Positions 34,388-42,901 of a stretch of 64,000 bases of DNA are shown one piece after another. Both the position numbers and the translations under genes were made by a program. The notes below the pieces were generated by a model. It had not been told where the DNA came from, did no database searches, and saw nothing but the letters and a program-made list of their open reading frames with translations. How positions within the stretch are numbered: the stretch's first letter is position 1; each line of letters starts with the position of its first letter. Source of the stretch: JBBPZA01 sp963728925 (GTDB taxonomy: Bacteria > Actinomycetota > Thermoleophilia > Solirubrobacterales > Solirubrobacteraceae); contig CAVSMB010000006.1 in NCBI GenBank assembly GCA_963728925.1, positions 193,881 to 257,880 on the forward strand. The letters run 5' to 3'.

Positions 34388-35383
34388 TCAGCGCCCCGCC
34401 AGCGCGCTCGCCGCGGCCGTCGCGGACGCGGCTCCGGCCAGCGCGGCCCCGGCCAGCAGCGCGCGGCGGTGCTTGGTCGCCATGAGCTGGACGCTGTGCG
34501 CGTGCGCGCGGCCGTCGTAGTCGCCGTGTGCTCCCGGGTCGCCGGTCGGAGCCTCGAACAGGTTGTCCTGGCGGTCGGGCGCCTTGTCGACGTCGGTCTG
34601 CTGCGCGGCCACCGCGGTGCGGGCGAGGTAGCGCTCCGCCAGCCAGGGCGCGAGGCGGTTGCCCCAGATCGTGTAGACGGTCGGGATGCCGACGTAGATC
34701 TCGCGGCGGTGACTGCGCGCCGCGAAGTGCACGGCATCGGCGGCGACCTCGGGCTGGTAGATCGGCGGCACGGGCATCGGTCGCTTGGGGAGCTTGTCGC
34801 GGCAGTGGTCGAACTGCGGCGTGTTGACCCCCGGCAACTGGACCATCGAGAGGTGCACGTTTGAGCCCTTGTGGCGCAGCTCGGTGCGCAGCGACTCCTG
34901 GAAGCCCTTGATCGCGTGCTTGGCCCCGCAGTAGGGCGCCTGCAGGGGGATGCCGCGGTAGGCCATGGCGGAGCCCACCTGGACGATCGCACCGCGGTCG
35001 CGCGGCACCATCCGCTTCAGCGCCGAGCGTGTGCCCCACACCGTGCCGAGATAGGTGACCTCGGTCGCGCGCTTGAACTCGTCGGGCTCGATGTCCTCGA
35101 AGAAGGCGAAGACGGTGGTCATGGCGTCGTTGATCCAGACGTCGATGGGGCCGAACGCCTCCTCGACGGCGGCCGCCGCCGCATCGACGGCATCGGGATC
35201 GGCGACGTCGGTCTCGAGGACCAGCGCCTCGCCGCCGGCCTGCTCGACCTCGCGGGCGGCGCCGTCCAGGCCCTCGCGGCTGCGCGCGAGCAGACCGATG
35301 TGGACGTCGGGTCCTGCGAAGCGGCGAACGATGGCGCGCCCGATGCCGCTCGAGGCGCCCGTGATGACGATGACTTGGCTCAT
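34388..35383 (-). CDS. short-chain dehydrogenase/reductase
   Basis: A 331-residue classical SDR from ATG 35383. The NAD(P)-binding motif TGASSGIGRA is at residues 8-17, an INDAM variant of the usual NNAG at 84-88, and the catalytic S138, Y151 and K155 in VGSAMAYRGIPLQAPYCGAK. After the Rossmann domain there is a C-terminal extension of about 80 residues with RDKLPKRPMPVPP-type and AHSVQLMATKHRRALLAGAA segments; the last 25 residues are hydrophobic and may touch the membrane. It converges with the FAD/Fe-S gene and is divergent from the GH15 gene (98 bp apart). Substrate unknown. Confidence 0.85.
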   Translation of the reverse strand: MSQVIVITGASSGIGRAIVRRFAGPDVHIGLLARSREGLDGAAREVEQAGGEALVLETDVADPDAVDAAAAAVEEAFGPIDVWINDAMTTVFAFFEDIEPDEFKRATEVTYLGTVWGTRSALKRMVPRDRGAIVQVGSAMAYRGIPLQAPYCGAKHAIKGFQESLRTELRHKGSNVHLSMVQLPGVNTPQFDHCRDKLPKRPMPVPPIYQPEVAADAVHFAARSHRREIYVGIPTVYTIWGNRLAPWLAERYLARTAVAAQQTDVDKAPDRQDNLFEAPTGDPGAHGDYDGRAHAHSVQLMATKHRRALLAGAALAGAASATAAASALAGR

Positions 35384-35480
35384 CGACGGGCCCTACCCGC
35401 TTGGCACGGGAGGCTGCGCACCGTGGTCCGTTGCAGAACACCGGGTGCGCGCATTGCCCCAGACGGGGAATCCTCAACCG

Positions 35481-37319
35481 ATGCGACGCGGCGACGGCTA
35501 TCCCGCACTGCGCGAGCTGGCCGTGATCGGCGACAAGCGCACGGCCGCGCTCATCGCCCGCGACGGCACGCTCGAGTGGATGTGCCTGCCGCGCTTCGAC
35601 GGCGACGCCGTGTTCGCATCGCTGTTGGACCAGCGCCGCGGCGGGCGCTTCGCGCTCGCCCCGACCGGAGCCTTCGAGTCACGACGTCGTTACCTGCCCG
35701 ACACCAACGTGCTCGAGACGACGTTCACGACCGCCGAGGGCGAGGTGCGGGTCACCGACGCGCTGACGCTCGCGGGCCAGGCGTCGACGCCCTACCCCGA
35801 GCTCGTCCGGCGCATCGACGGCGTCGCTGGGCGCGTCGCGCTCGCGTGGCATCTGGAGCCCCGCCCGCACTTCGGCCACCTGCGCGTCGAGGCCGAGCGG
35901 ATCGGCCGCAGTTCGGCGTTCCGCTGGAGCGACATCATGCTCACCGTCCAGTCCCTCGGAGCCGGCGAGCCGGAGGCGCGCCCCGGCGCGCTGGACGGCG
36001 GGGCGGAGGTTGCGGCGGGCGACACCGCCGCCCTGGTCATGGGCGCCTTCGCGGGCCAGCCGGCCGAGATGGTCGACCTCGACACCGCCCTGGCACGGCT
36101 GGAGGCGACCGTCGATCGGTGGGTGCGGTGGTCGGCACGGTGCGAGTACGAGGGGCCCTGGCGCGACGCGGTGATGCGCAGCGCGCTGGCCCTCGACCTG
36201 CTGGTCGACGACGAGCGCGGCGCGATCCTCGCCGCGGCCACGACGTCGCTGCCAGAGCGGGTCGGCGGCCCGCGCAACTACGACTACCGCTACGCGTGGC
36301 TGCGCGACGCGAACCTGACGCTCGAGGCGATGATGCGCCTGGGCTACCGCACGCAGGTGCAGGCCTCGATGGCCTGGATGTTCGGAGCGGTCGACCGCAC
36401 CGCGCCGATGCTGCGCCCGCTCTATCGCGCCGACGGAACGCCCCGCGCCCCGCAGGCCCAGCGTGACCTCGAGGGCTATCGCGGGTCGCGGCCGGTGCAC
36501 GTCGGCAACAGCGCCGACAGCCAGCTGCAGCTCGGCAACTGGGGCGATCTCCTCGACGCCACCTGGCACTACGTCCAGGAGGGCCACGTTCTCCACCCGC
36601 GCGGCGTCCGCTGCCTGGCCGACGCGGTCGACTTCCTCCTCCGCGTGTGGCGCCGGCCGGACGCCGGGCTGTGGGAGCTGCACGAGCGCGCGCACTACAC
36701 GCAGAGCAAGCTCGCGTCGTGGATAGCGCTGCGGCGCGCCGTGCAGCTCGCCGAGCGAGGCCAGATCCCGGGCGGGCGCGTCGACGCCTGGCGTGCCGAG
36801 GCCGAGCGCATCCGGGCCTTCGTCGACGAGCACTGCTGGTCGGACCAGCTGGGCGCCTGGACGCGCGCGGCCGAGCGCGAGAACGAGCTCGACGCCGCCG
36901 TGCTGCTCGCCTCGCGCGGCTCGTTCCCCGACGAGGAGCCGGGGCGGCTGTCGACCACCGTGGACGCGATCCGCCGCGAGCTCGACGCCGGCTCGGGCCT
37001 GCTCTACCGCTATAGCGGGATGCGCGACGAGGAGGGCGCCTTCGTGGCCTGCTCGTTCTGGGCGGTCGAGGCGCTCGCCCGGGTCGGGCGCGTGGACGAG
37101 GCCGCCGAGCTGATGGACACCATGGTGGCGCACGTCAACGACGTCGGGTTGCTGAGCGAGGAGATCGACCCTTCCAGTGGCGACTTCCTGGGGAACCTCC
37201 CGCAGGCGCTCAGCCACCTCGCGCTGGTCAACGCCGCCGACGTGTGCCGTCGCGCGCAGGCCGCCCGAGGCGACACGCCGGCCGCCAACGGCTCGAGCGC
37301 GTGGCCGCAGAGCGCCTGA
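35481..37319 (+). CDS. glycoside hydrolase family 15 protein (glucoamylase/trehalase type)
   Basis: ATG 35481 gives 612 residues. The N-terminal beta-sandwich domain is GYPALRELAVIGDKRTAALI, ARDGTLEWMCLPRFDGDAVF. The (alpha/alpha)6 barrel carries NYDYRYAWLRDAN at about 266-278, WELHERAHYTQSKLASW near 397 with a probable catalytic acid E, and LLSEEIDPSSGDFLGNLPQA near 555-574 with the second catalytic glutamate, all GH15 landmarks. Actinobacterial homologues include trehalases and glucodextranases; substrate cannot be told from sequence. No signal peptide, so likely cytoplasmic. Transcribed alone. Confidence 0.85.
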   Translation: MRRGDGYPALRELAVIGDKRTAALIARDGTLEWMCLPRFDGDAVFASLLDQRRGGRFALAPTGAFESRRRYLPDTNVLETTFTTAEGEVRVTDALTLAGQASTPYPELVRRIDGVAGRVALAWHLEPRPHFGHLRVEAERIGRSSAFRWSDIMLTVQSLGAGEPEARPGALDGGAEVAAGDTAALVMGAFAGQPAEMVDLDTALARLEATVDRWVRWSARCEYEGPWRDAVMRSALALDLLVDDERGAILAAATTSLPERVGGPRNYDYRYAWLRDANLTLEAMMRLGYRTQVQASMAWMFGAVDRTAPMLRPLYRADGTPRAPQAQRDLEGYRGSRPVHVGNSADSQLQLGNWGDLLDATWHYVQEGHVLHPRGVRCLADAVDFLLRVWRRPDAGLWELHERAHYTQSKLASWIALRRAVQLAERGQIPGGRVDAWRAEAERIRAFVDEHCWSDQLGAWTRAAERENELDAAVLLASRGSFPDEEPGRLSTTVDAIRRELDAGSGLLYRYSGMRDEEGAFVACSFWAVEALARVGRVDEAAELMDTMVAHVNDVGLLSEEIDPSSGDFLGNLPQALSHLALVNAADVCRRAQAARGDTPAANGSSAWPQSA

Positions 37320-37333
37320 GCGCTCGAAGCCGC

Positions 37334-37349
37334 GCCGCCGGGCGGCGGC
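37334..37349 (+). terminator. GC hairpin after the GH15 gene
   Basis: GCCGCC, loop GGGC, GGCGGC at 37334-37349, 15 bp past the stop. The nearby phrase GCGCCTGANCGCTCG occurs at about 37313 and 37383, so this convergent gap also holds a short direct repeat. Confidence 0.4.
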
Positions 37350-37363
37350 ACGAAGCCGCCGGC

Positions 37364-37753
37364 TCAGGCGGGTGGGCCCGGAGCGCCTGACCGCTCGGAG
37401 CCGCGCCCGCGGGCCGCGAGGAGATTCAGGCCGGCAAGGGCGCCGGCCGAGCTCGCGTTGACGAGCGCTCGCGGTCGCCGCCGCGGTGAGGCGGCGGCGA
37501 GCGCGACGGCGGTGGCGGCGTGGACCCCGTCGACCGCCGCGCCGCCGTAGAGCCATGGTCGCGACCGATGGCGATAGAGGACGAGCGCCTCGACGACGTG
37601 CCGCGCGCCGAGCAGTCGCGCTACCACGCGCGTCGCCCGGTCCGGCGGCGCGCCCGGCAACGCGCCCACCAGCTCCGGCCGGACGAGCAGCGCGGTCCCG
37701 AAGGCGAGACGAAGGGCGGGGAGACCCGGGTGATGGCCGGACGGCGTGCGCAT
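37364..37753 (-). CDS. small membrane protein of unknown function
   Basis: ATG 37753 gives 129 residues (MRTPSGHHPGLPALRLAFGT). Hydrophobic segments are LRLAFGTALLVRPELVGALP, VEALVLYR, DGVHAATAVALAAASP and SAGALAGLNLLAAR. The pattern of short helices with RLLGARHVVEALVL is shared with small actinobacterial membrane proteins that often lie beside MFS or SDR genes. No enzymatic motif. It is convergent with GH15. Confidence 0.55.
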   Translation of the reverse strand: MRTPSGHHPGLPALRLAFGTALLVRPELVGALPGAPPDRATRVVARLLGARHVVEALVLYRHRSRPWLYGGAAVDGVHAATAVALAAASPRRRPRALVNASSAGALAGLNLLAARGRGSERSGAPGPPA

Positions 37754-37824
37754 CGGCCCGGTGATGGCCGCGCCCAACCGGGGTCGGGTAGCGAGGTCAG
37801 CGAGGGGCCGCGGCGCCACGTCCC

Positions 37825-38475
37825 TCACGCCGCCGCCGGACGGCCGCGGCGGGCACGGCGGGCGAGCGCCGCCAGGCCCGCGAAGCCGAGCAGCGCGACG
37901 AGCCCCAGCCCCAGCAGGACGCCGGGCGAGGTGAGGTCGCCGCCGCTGCTGCCCAGCGCGGTGTAGGCCAGCACCCGCGGCGCGCCGCCTAGGGCGATAG
38001 CGGCGGCGAAGGTCCGCAGCGGGATCCGTGTGAGCCCGCACGCGTAGTTCAGCGCCGTCGCGGGGACGCCGGGCGCCATGCGGGCCACGAGCACGGCCAC
38101 GAAGCCCCGGCCCTCGACGCGCTCGCGCACCCGCGCGAGCCGGGGCCCCGCGGCGGCCTCGACCGCATTGCAGCCGGCGAGGCGCGCGATGAGGAACGCG
38201 ACCACGCCGCCGAGCGTCGCGCCGGCGACGCCGACCGCCGTGCCGGTCCCGACGCCGAAGGCCAGGCCGCCCTCGGCGGCGAGCACGGTTCCCGAGACCA
38301 TGCCGGGCGTGAGCACGATCCAGAGCCCGACGAAGAGCAGCGGCGCGAGGGCGCCCGCGCCGGCGACCAGCGCGCGAAGCCCCGCCGGCGAGTGGGGCGC
38401 GGCGAGCAGCAGCGCGACCGCGCCCGCCGCGAGGAACACGGCCACCAGCAGGAGCCGAAGGCGCGCGCGGGGCAT
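37825..38475 (-). CDS. TVP38/TMEM64-family (DedA-like) membrane protein
   Basis: A 216-residue protein from ATG 38475. Helices: RLRLLLVAVFLAAGAVALLL, ALAPLLFVGLWIVLTPGMVS, GVGTGTAVGVAGATLGGVVA, and C-terminal VLLGLGLVALLGFAGLAALA. The central loop has FVAVLVARMAPGVPATALNY followed by ACGLTRIPLRTF, the G..R..P..P...NY..G signature of SNARE-associated/VTT-domain proteins. These are proposed lipid or flippase-type membrane proteins. It is transcribed away from the iron-protein gene; a palindrome at 38549 lies between them. Confidence 0.8.
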   Translation of the reverse strand: MPRARLRLLLVAVFLAAGAVALLLAAPHSPAGLRALVAGAGALAPLLFVGLWIVLTPGMVSGTVLAAEGGLAFGVGTGTAVGVAGATLGGVVAFLIARLAGCNAVEAAAGPRLARVRERVEGRGFVAVLVARMAPGVPATALNYACGLTRIPLRTFAAAIALGGAPRVLAYTALGSSGGDLTSPGVLLGLGLVALLGFAGLAALARRARRGRPAAA

Positions 38476-38548
38476 CGCTTCAGGCTAGCGAGCGCCGGGA
38501 CGCAGGCGCGGCCCTCCGGTCACGGTTCGCCCCGTCGCGCGTCGCGCG

Positions 38549-38566
38549 CGGTCCGTCGACGGACCG
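38549..38566. promoter_or_regulatory. perfect 18-bp palindrome
   Basis: CGGTCCGTCGACGGACCG in the gap between the TVP38-type gene and the truncated TPP-enzyme ORF. It could be an operator for a dimeric regulator or part of a terminator. No regulator gene is adjacent. Confidence 0.35.
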
Positions 38567-38657
38567 TCGCAGGGTCCGCCGCCGGACCGGGGCGCATTGG
38601 CGCGCGTGGACTCGTGGGTACGGACGGCCCACCCCCACGACGAGGAGCTCGAGCCAC

Positions 38658-38843
38658 ATGCCCCACACCGCCTCCGACCTGTTCGTCGAACGTCTCACGG
38701 AGTGGGACGTCGACACCATCTTCGGCCTCCCCGGGGACGGGATAAACGGGTTCGTGGAGGCGCTGCGCAAGCGCCAAGAGCAGGCGCCCGTGCCCACCAC
38801 CACGCAAGCGCCGGAGCCAACCGAGAGGAGCTGTCCACGATGA
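38658..38843 (+). pseudogene. N-terminal remnant of a TPP-dependent enzyme
   Basis: MPHTASDLFVERLTEWDVDT then IFGLPGDGINGFVEALRKRQ is the start of a PoxB-like enzyme, paralogous to the gene at 29309 (IYGYPGDGINGLLG). The frame leaves the family after about 41 residues and ends at 38843 in low-complexity sequence. Its stop overlaps the start of the iron-protein gene. A large internal deletion is likely; the short ORF may now act only as a leader. Confidence 0.7.
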
Positions 38844-39400
38844 CCGAGCCCACCGCCGCCACGCCCCCGATGGACCCCGACACCGACGAGGCGACCGCCA
38901 ACCAGCTCGAGCTCGCTCGCGCGCAGGGCGAGGCCTACGGCCGCGCGCTGGCCCACATGGTCGGCGAGGTCGCCGACGACGGCGGCGAGCGGCGCGCCGG
39001 GCACTACGTGATCGCCTACGCAGTCGAGGAGGCCGAGGGGATGTACGAGCTCGTCGACGGCGAGCTGCACTGGCGCGAGCCGGGCGAGGCCAACCTCCAC
39101 GTCGAAGTCGCCGTCCGCGACGCCGGCGACGGGCGCTTCGTCCCCGGCCTGCGCGTGCTCGCCACGCTGATCGACCCCGACGGCCAGGAGCTCGGAACCC
39201 ACGAGCAGCCGCTGCTCTGGCACCCCATGATCTACCACTACGGCCGCAACTGGACGGTGCCGGCCGACGGCGCCTACCGCCTGCGCGTGCGCGTCGAGCC
39301 GCCCAGCTTCATGCGCCACGACCAGGTCAACGGCAAGCGCTTCACCGAGCCGGTCGAGGTCGAGTTCGACCAGGTTGACGTTCACCGCGGCCAGGACTGA
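38840..39400 (+). CDS. iron-transport (P19/Fe2+ transport protein) family protein
   Basis: ATG 38840 with GAGAGGAG upstream, 186 residues. It shows the beta-rich body HYVIAYAVEEAEGMYELVDG, LHVEVAVRDAGDGRFVPGLR, then LLWHPMIYHYGRNWTVPADG and YRLRVRVEPPSFMRHDQVNG, ending EPVEVEFDQVDV. This matches the immunoglobulin-like P19/Tp34 iron-binding family, where conserved histidines and acidic residues bind Cu and Fe. No signal peptide is present, unusual for this mostly periplasmic family, so either the location is cytoplasmic or the true 5' end was lost with the preceding deletion. No permease gene (FTR1 type) is adjacent. Confidence 0.7.
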   Translation: MTEPTAATPPMDPDTDEATANQLELARAQGEAYGRALAHMVGEVADDGGERRAGHYVIAYAVEEAEGMYELVDGELHWREPGEANLHVEVAVRDAGDGRFVPGLRVLATLIDPDGQELGTHEQPLLWHPMIYHYGRNWTVPADGAYRLRVRVEPPSFMRHDQVNGKRFTEPVEVEFDQVDVHRGQD

Positions 39401-39493
39401 CCCGCGCGCCGGCTGCTCGGGCGCCGCGGGCCGGCCCGGAACGCACCGCGCTTGGCACGCGCGCCGCGCCGGCCGCCACCCCCTGCCGCTCGT

Positions 39494-39904
39494 TCAGGAT
39501 CTCGGCTTCAGCAGCGTGTCGCCGACGGCGTACACCAGTAAGTGGTAAGCGAGCGAGAGGGCGCCAAGGGCGACACCGGCCGCGGGTTGGCCGGCGAGAT
39601 ACGCCGCAACGGCGGCCAGGGCGGAGATGACCAGCTCCTGGAGGAGGCGCAGGGGCTCGGCGAGCCAACCTGCGCCGCGAAAGTCGACCGCCCCCCAGAA
39701 GCCGAACCCCAGCAGCGGCGCGCCGACGCCCAGCACGATCTTGCCCCAGGTCCCGCCTCCGGTCGTGAGGCCCCAGTAGCCCAGGGCGGCGACGATGCCG
39801 ACCTCCAGGATCACCCGGAGCGCGAGGGTGACCAGCGCCGCGCGACGCGTAGCCTTAGGGCGGCGTCGTTGCACCGGCGCACGGAGTAGCTCAGGGATGG
39901 ACAC
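39494..39904 (-). CDS. YrdB-family (DUF2568) membrane protein
   Basis: A GTG at 39904 gives 136 residues; longer frames upstream lack protein character. Helices: AALVTLALRVILEVGIVAAL, GKIVLGVGAPLLGFGFWGAV and ISALAAVAAYLAGQPAAGVA, then ALSLAYHLLVYAVGDTLL. The spacing E-(18)-GYWG and GFWGAVDFR fits DUF2568/YrdB small membrane proteins of unknown role. It precedes the zinc-ribbon-like gene on the same strand by 80 bp. Confidence 0.7.
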   Translation of the reverse strand: MSIPELLRAPVQRRRPKATRRAALVTLALRVILEVGIVAALGYWGLTTGGGTWGKIVLGVGAPLLGFGFWGAVDFRGAGWLAEPLRLLQELVISALAAVAAYLAGQPAAGVALGALSLAYHLLVYAVGDTLLKPRS

Positions 39905-39984
39905 CTCTCTCCAGGTCTGCCCGGCGGGCCCGGCGCGACGCCTGCCGTGTCCTCGGGCGGACATTCGCCATCGAGGAGCGCCCC

Positions 39985-40221
39985 TCAGCGCTTGCGCAGC
40001 CAGCGCCAGATTCGCAGCGGCAGCAAGCCGATGAGCGGCGCCCGCCGGCCCCGGTCCTCGCGGTCCTCGCGGTCGAACGCGCGCGCGTAGAGGGCGGCCT
40101 CGCCGGCGCTGGGGTAGCGCTTGCGGCCACCCTCGACGCCGCAGCGCTCGCACGCCCAGCGCAGCTCGCGGCCGTCGGCGCGGAAGCGGAAGCGGTGGCC
40201 CACAAGCCGGCAACGCAGCAT
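39985..40221 (-). CDS. small CxxC protein
   Basis: ATG 40221 gives 78 residues: MLRCRLVGHRFRFRADGREL, WACERCGVEGGRKRYPSAGE, ALYARAFDREDREDRGRRAP, ending LLPLRIWRWLRKR. The cysteine pair in CERC with the earlier C and H (CRLVGH) could form a zinc site, like short DUF1660-type proteins. A similar protein is common in related actinobacteria. Role unknown. It is divergent from the MFS gene with 75 bp between starts. Confidence 0.65.
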   Translation of the reverse strand: MLRCRLVGHRFRFRADGRELRWACERCGVEGGRKRYPSAGEAALYARAFDREDREDRGRRAPLIGLLPLRIWRWLRKR

Positions 40222-40296
40222 CGCCCGTGTACCTGCCCGGTCTGTCAGGAGACACACGCGGGGCGTACGCCGGCGGACGGGGGTAGCGAGCGCCAC

Positions 40297-42828
40297 ATGG
40301 CCGACACCGCCGTCCAGACGGACACGATCGAGACCGCGATCCCCTCCCGCATCGACCGCCTGCCGTGGGCGCGCTTCCACTGGCTGGTGGTTATCGGCCT
40401 GGGGACCGTCTGGATCCTCGACGGCCTCGAGGTGACGATCGTCGGCTCGGTCGCCTCGCGGCTGACCGAGAAGGGCAGCGGCATCGCGATCTCCACCGGC
40501 CAGATCGGCACGGCCGCCGCGTGCTACGTCGCGGGCGCCTGCCTCGGCGCGCTGTTCTTCGGCCAGCTAACCGATCGCTTCGGGCGCAAGAAGCTCTTCA
40601 TCATCACGCTCGGCATCTACCTCGTTGCGACCGGGGCGACGGCCTTCGCCTTCGCGCCCTGGTACTTCTTCGTCGCGCGCTTCTTCACCGGGGCGGGCAT
40701 CGGCGGCGAGTACGCCGCGATCAACTCGGCGATCGACGAGCTGATCCCCGCCCGCGTCCGCGGACGCGTCGATCTGATCATCAACGGCTCCTACTGGTTG
40801 GGCTCGGCCGCCGGCTCGGCGGCCGCGCTGCTCTTTCTGGACACGAGCATCTTCGCGATCGACCTCGGGTGGCGACTCGCCTTCGGCCTGGGCGTCGTGC
40901 TCGGCATCGCGATCCTGCTCGTGCGGCGCAACGTGCCCGAGAGCCCGCGCTGGCTGTTCATCCACGGTCGCGAGGAGGAGGCCGAGCGCATCGTCTCGAG
41001 CATCGAGGACGGCATCCGCGAGGACACCGGCGAGGAGCTGCCCGAGCCCGAGGAGAGCATCACGGTCCGCCAGCGCGAGTCGATCCCGTTCCGGACGATC
41101 GCGCGCACGGCCTTCAAGGTCTATCCCAAGCGAGCGATCCTCGGCCTCGCGCTGTTCGTCGGCCAGGCCTTCATCTACAACGGCGTGACCTTCAACCTCG
41201 GCACCCTGTTCACCACCTTCTTCGGCGTCTCCTCGAGCATCGTCCCGATCTTCATCGTCATCTATGCGCTGGGCAACTTCGCCGGCCCGGTGACCCTAGG
41301 CCGGCTCTTCGACACGGTGGGGCGCAAGCCGATGATCGCCGGCGCCTACCTGGGATCGGCGGGCGTGACGGTGGTGATGGCGGTGCTGTTCGCCAACGGC
41401 ACGCTGGGGAAGTGGGGCTTCGAGGCGCTGCTCGTGGTGGCCTTCTTCCTCGCCTCCGCCGGCGCCAGCGCCGCGTACCTGACGGTCAGCGAGATCTTCC
41501 CGATGGAGACCCGCGCGCTGGCGATCGCCTTCTTCTACGCCGTGGGCACCGCGGCGGGCGGGATCGCCGGCCCGCTGCTGTTCGGCAACCTGATCGGCAG
41601 CGGCGAGCGCGGGCAGGTGGAGATCGCGTTCCTCATCGGCGCGGTAGTCATGGCCATCGGCGGGATCGCCGAGCTGGCCTTCGGCGTGCGCGCCGAGCAG
41701 TCCTCGCTCGAAGATGTCGCCAAGCCGCTGACCGCCGAAGAGGCCGAGGAGGGCGGCGAGGACGAGGACGAGCAGGCCGAGGGCCAGGCCAACGGCGAGG
41801 CCGCGGGCGAGCCCGACGAGGCGCTGCGCCTGCGCGCCGAGGCCGACGAGGAGCGGGCCCGGGCGGCCGAGCACCGCGCGGGGGTCCACGAGCTGCGCTC
41901 GGCCGCCGAGGACGCGCTGGCGACGATCGCCGACGCCCACGCCGCCGCGCTGGACGAGCGCGCCGCCGCGGCGCAGGAGCGCGCGGGCGATGACCCCGCC
42001 GCCGGCGAGCGCGCACAGGCGGCCGAGCAGCGAGCGAACGCGCTAGACGAGCGCGCCGCCGCGATGGCCTCCGAGCACGAGAGCGACGAGCGCCTGCACG
42101 AGCAGCTCGCGCACGCGGCCCGCGAGCGCGCCCGCGCGGCCGAGCAGCGCGCGCGGGCCGAGGCGGCGCGACCCGAGGCGGAGGCCGCGGAGGACGATGC
42201 CGGCGACGCCGCGCGCGAGACGGCCGCCCAGCACGAGCACCTGGCGAGCATGTACGGGCTGCGGGCTCGGGCGCACGAGCTGCGCGCGTCGGACGGCGGC
42301 GCCGAGGCCGACGAGCTCGACCGGCGCGCCGCCGAGGAGCAGGAGCTCGCGCTGGCCCCGCAGGAGCGCACCGACGCCGCGCGAAGCCGCGGCGACGCGC
42401 ACGAGCTCCGCGACGAGGTCTCCGAGGCGCAGGAGGGCCGCGAGCGCGACGAGCAGCGGAGCGAGCGCGGGGCGCGCCGGCGCGAGCAGCGCATTCGCGA
42501 GCGCGTGGAGCGCCGGGCGCGGCTCGAGCGCACCGGCGCCCGGCGCTTTCGGCCGGGCCCGGGCACATACGCGGGCTCGCGCGGCATGATGATCCCCCGC
42601 ACGCGCGGCGACGAGCGCGCGCTCGACCGCGAGATCGAGGTGATCGCCCGCGCCCTGGACGAGCACGGCGCGACCGACCGTCGCGAGCTGGCGCGGCTCG
42701 TCGGTGCGCGCTACTGGGGCCCGGGCCGCTTCCGCAGCGCGCTCGGCGTCGCCCTCGACGAGGGCCGCGCCCGGCGCGTGTCGCGCTCGAGCTTCGCGCC
42801 GCCCGAGCACGCCGTCGGCGAGGGCTGA
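40297..42828 (+). CDS. MFS transporter with long coiled-coil tail and C-terminal helical domain
   Basis: ATG 40297, 843 residues. Residues about 1-475 are a complete 12-helix sugar-porter-like MFS unit: LGTVWILDGLEVTIVGSVAS, the signature GQLTDRFGRKKLF after helix 2, ARFFTGAGIGGEYAAINSAI, and GRLFDTVGRKPMIAGAYLG in the second half, close to niacin/benzoate-type transporters. About 480-770 is highly charged, Ala/Glu/Arg-rich coiled coil (ADEERARAAEHRAGVHELRS and similar). The last 80 residues (ALDREIEVIARALDEHGATD, RRELARLVGARYWGPGRFRS) look like a compact winged-helix-like or helical domain. The frame is unbroken, so the fusion is real here. The tail may bind a cytoplasmic partner. Substrate unknown. 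Confidence 0.8.
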   Translation: MADTAVQTDTIETAIPSRIDRLPWARFHWLVVIGLGTVWILDGLEVTIVGSVASRLTEKGSGIAISTGQIGTAAACYVAGACLGALFFGQLTDRFGRKKLFIITLGIYLVATGATAFAFAPWYFFVARFFTGAGIGGEYAAINSAIDELIPARVRGRVDLIINGSYWLGSAAGSAAALLFLDTSIFAIDLGWRLAFGLGVVLGIAILLVRRNVPESPRWLFIHGREEEAERIVSSIEDGIREDTGEELPEPEESITVRQRESIPFRTIARTAFKVYPKRAILGLALFVGQAFIYNGVTFNLGTLFTTFFGVSSSIVPIFIVIYALGNFAGPVTLGRLFDTVGRKPMIAGAYLGSAGVTVVMAVLFANGTLGKWGFEALLVVAFFLASAGASAAYLTVSEIFPMETRALAIAFFYAVGTAAGGIAGPLLFGNLIGSGERGQVEIAFLIGAVVMAIGGIAELAFGVRAEQSSLEDVAKPLTAEEAEEGGEDEDEQAEGQANGEAAGEPDEALRLRAEADEERARAAEHRAGVHELRSAAEDALATIADAHAAALDERAAAAQERAGDDPAAGERAQAAEQRANALDERAAAMASEHESDERLHEQLAHAARERARAAEQRARAEAARPEAEAAEDDAGDAARETAAQHEHLASMYGLRARAHELRASDGGAEADELDRRAAEEQELALAPQERTDAARSRGDAHELRDEVSEAQEGRERDEQRSERGARRREQRIRERVERRARLERTGARRFRPGPGTYAGSRGMMIPRTRGDERALDREIEVIARALDEHGATDRRELARLVGARYWGPGRFRSALGVALDEGRARRVSRSSFAPPEHAVGEG

Positions 42829-42901
42829 CGCCGCGCGAACCGAGAGTGACGCTCCGCCGGCGAGGGCAGCGACCGCGCGCCCGGCGGCCGGCCCGCTCGG
42901 C

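Noticed and set aside
35679..37556. Long minus-strand frame opposite the GH15 gene
   Set aside because: Arg/Ala/Val-rich shadow with no domain, while GH15 signatures are clear on the plus strand.
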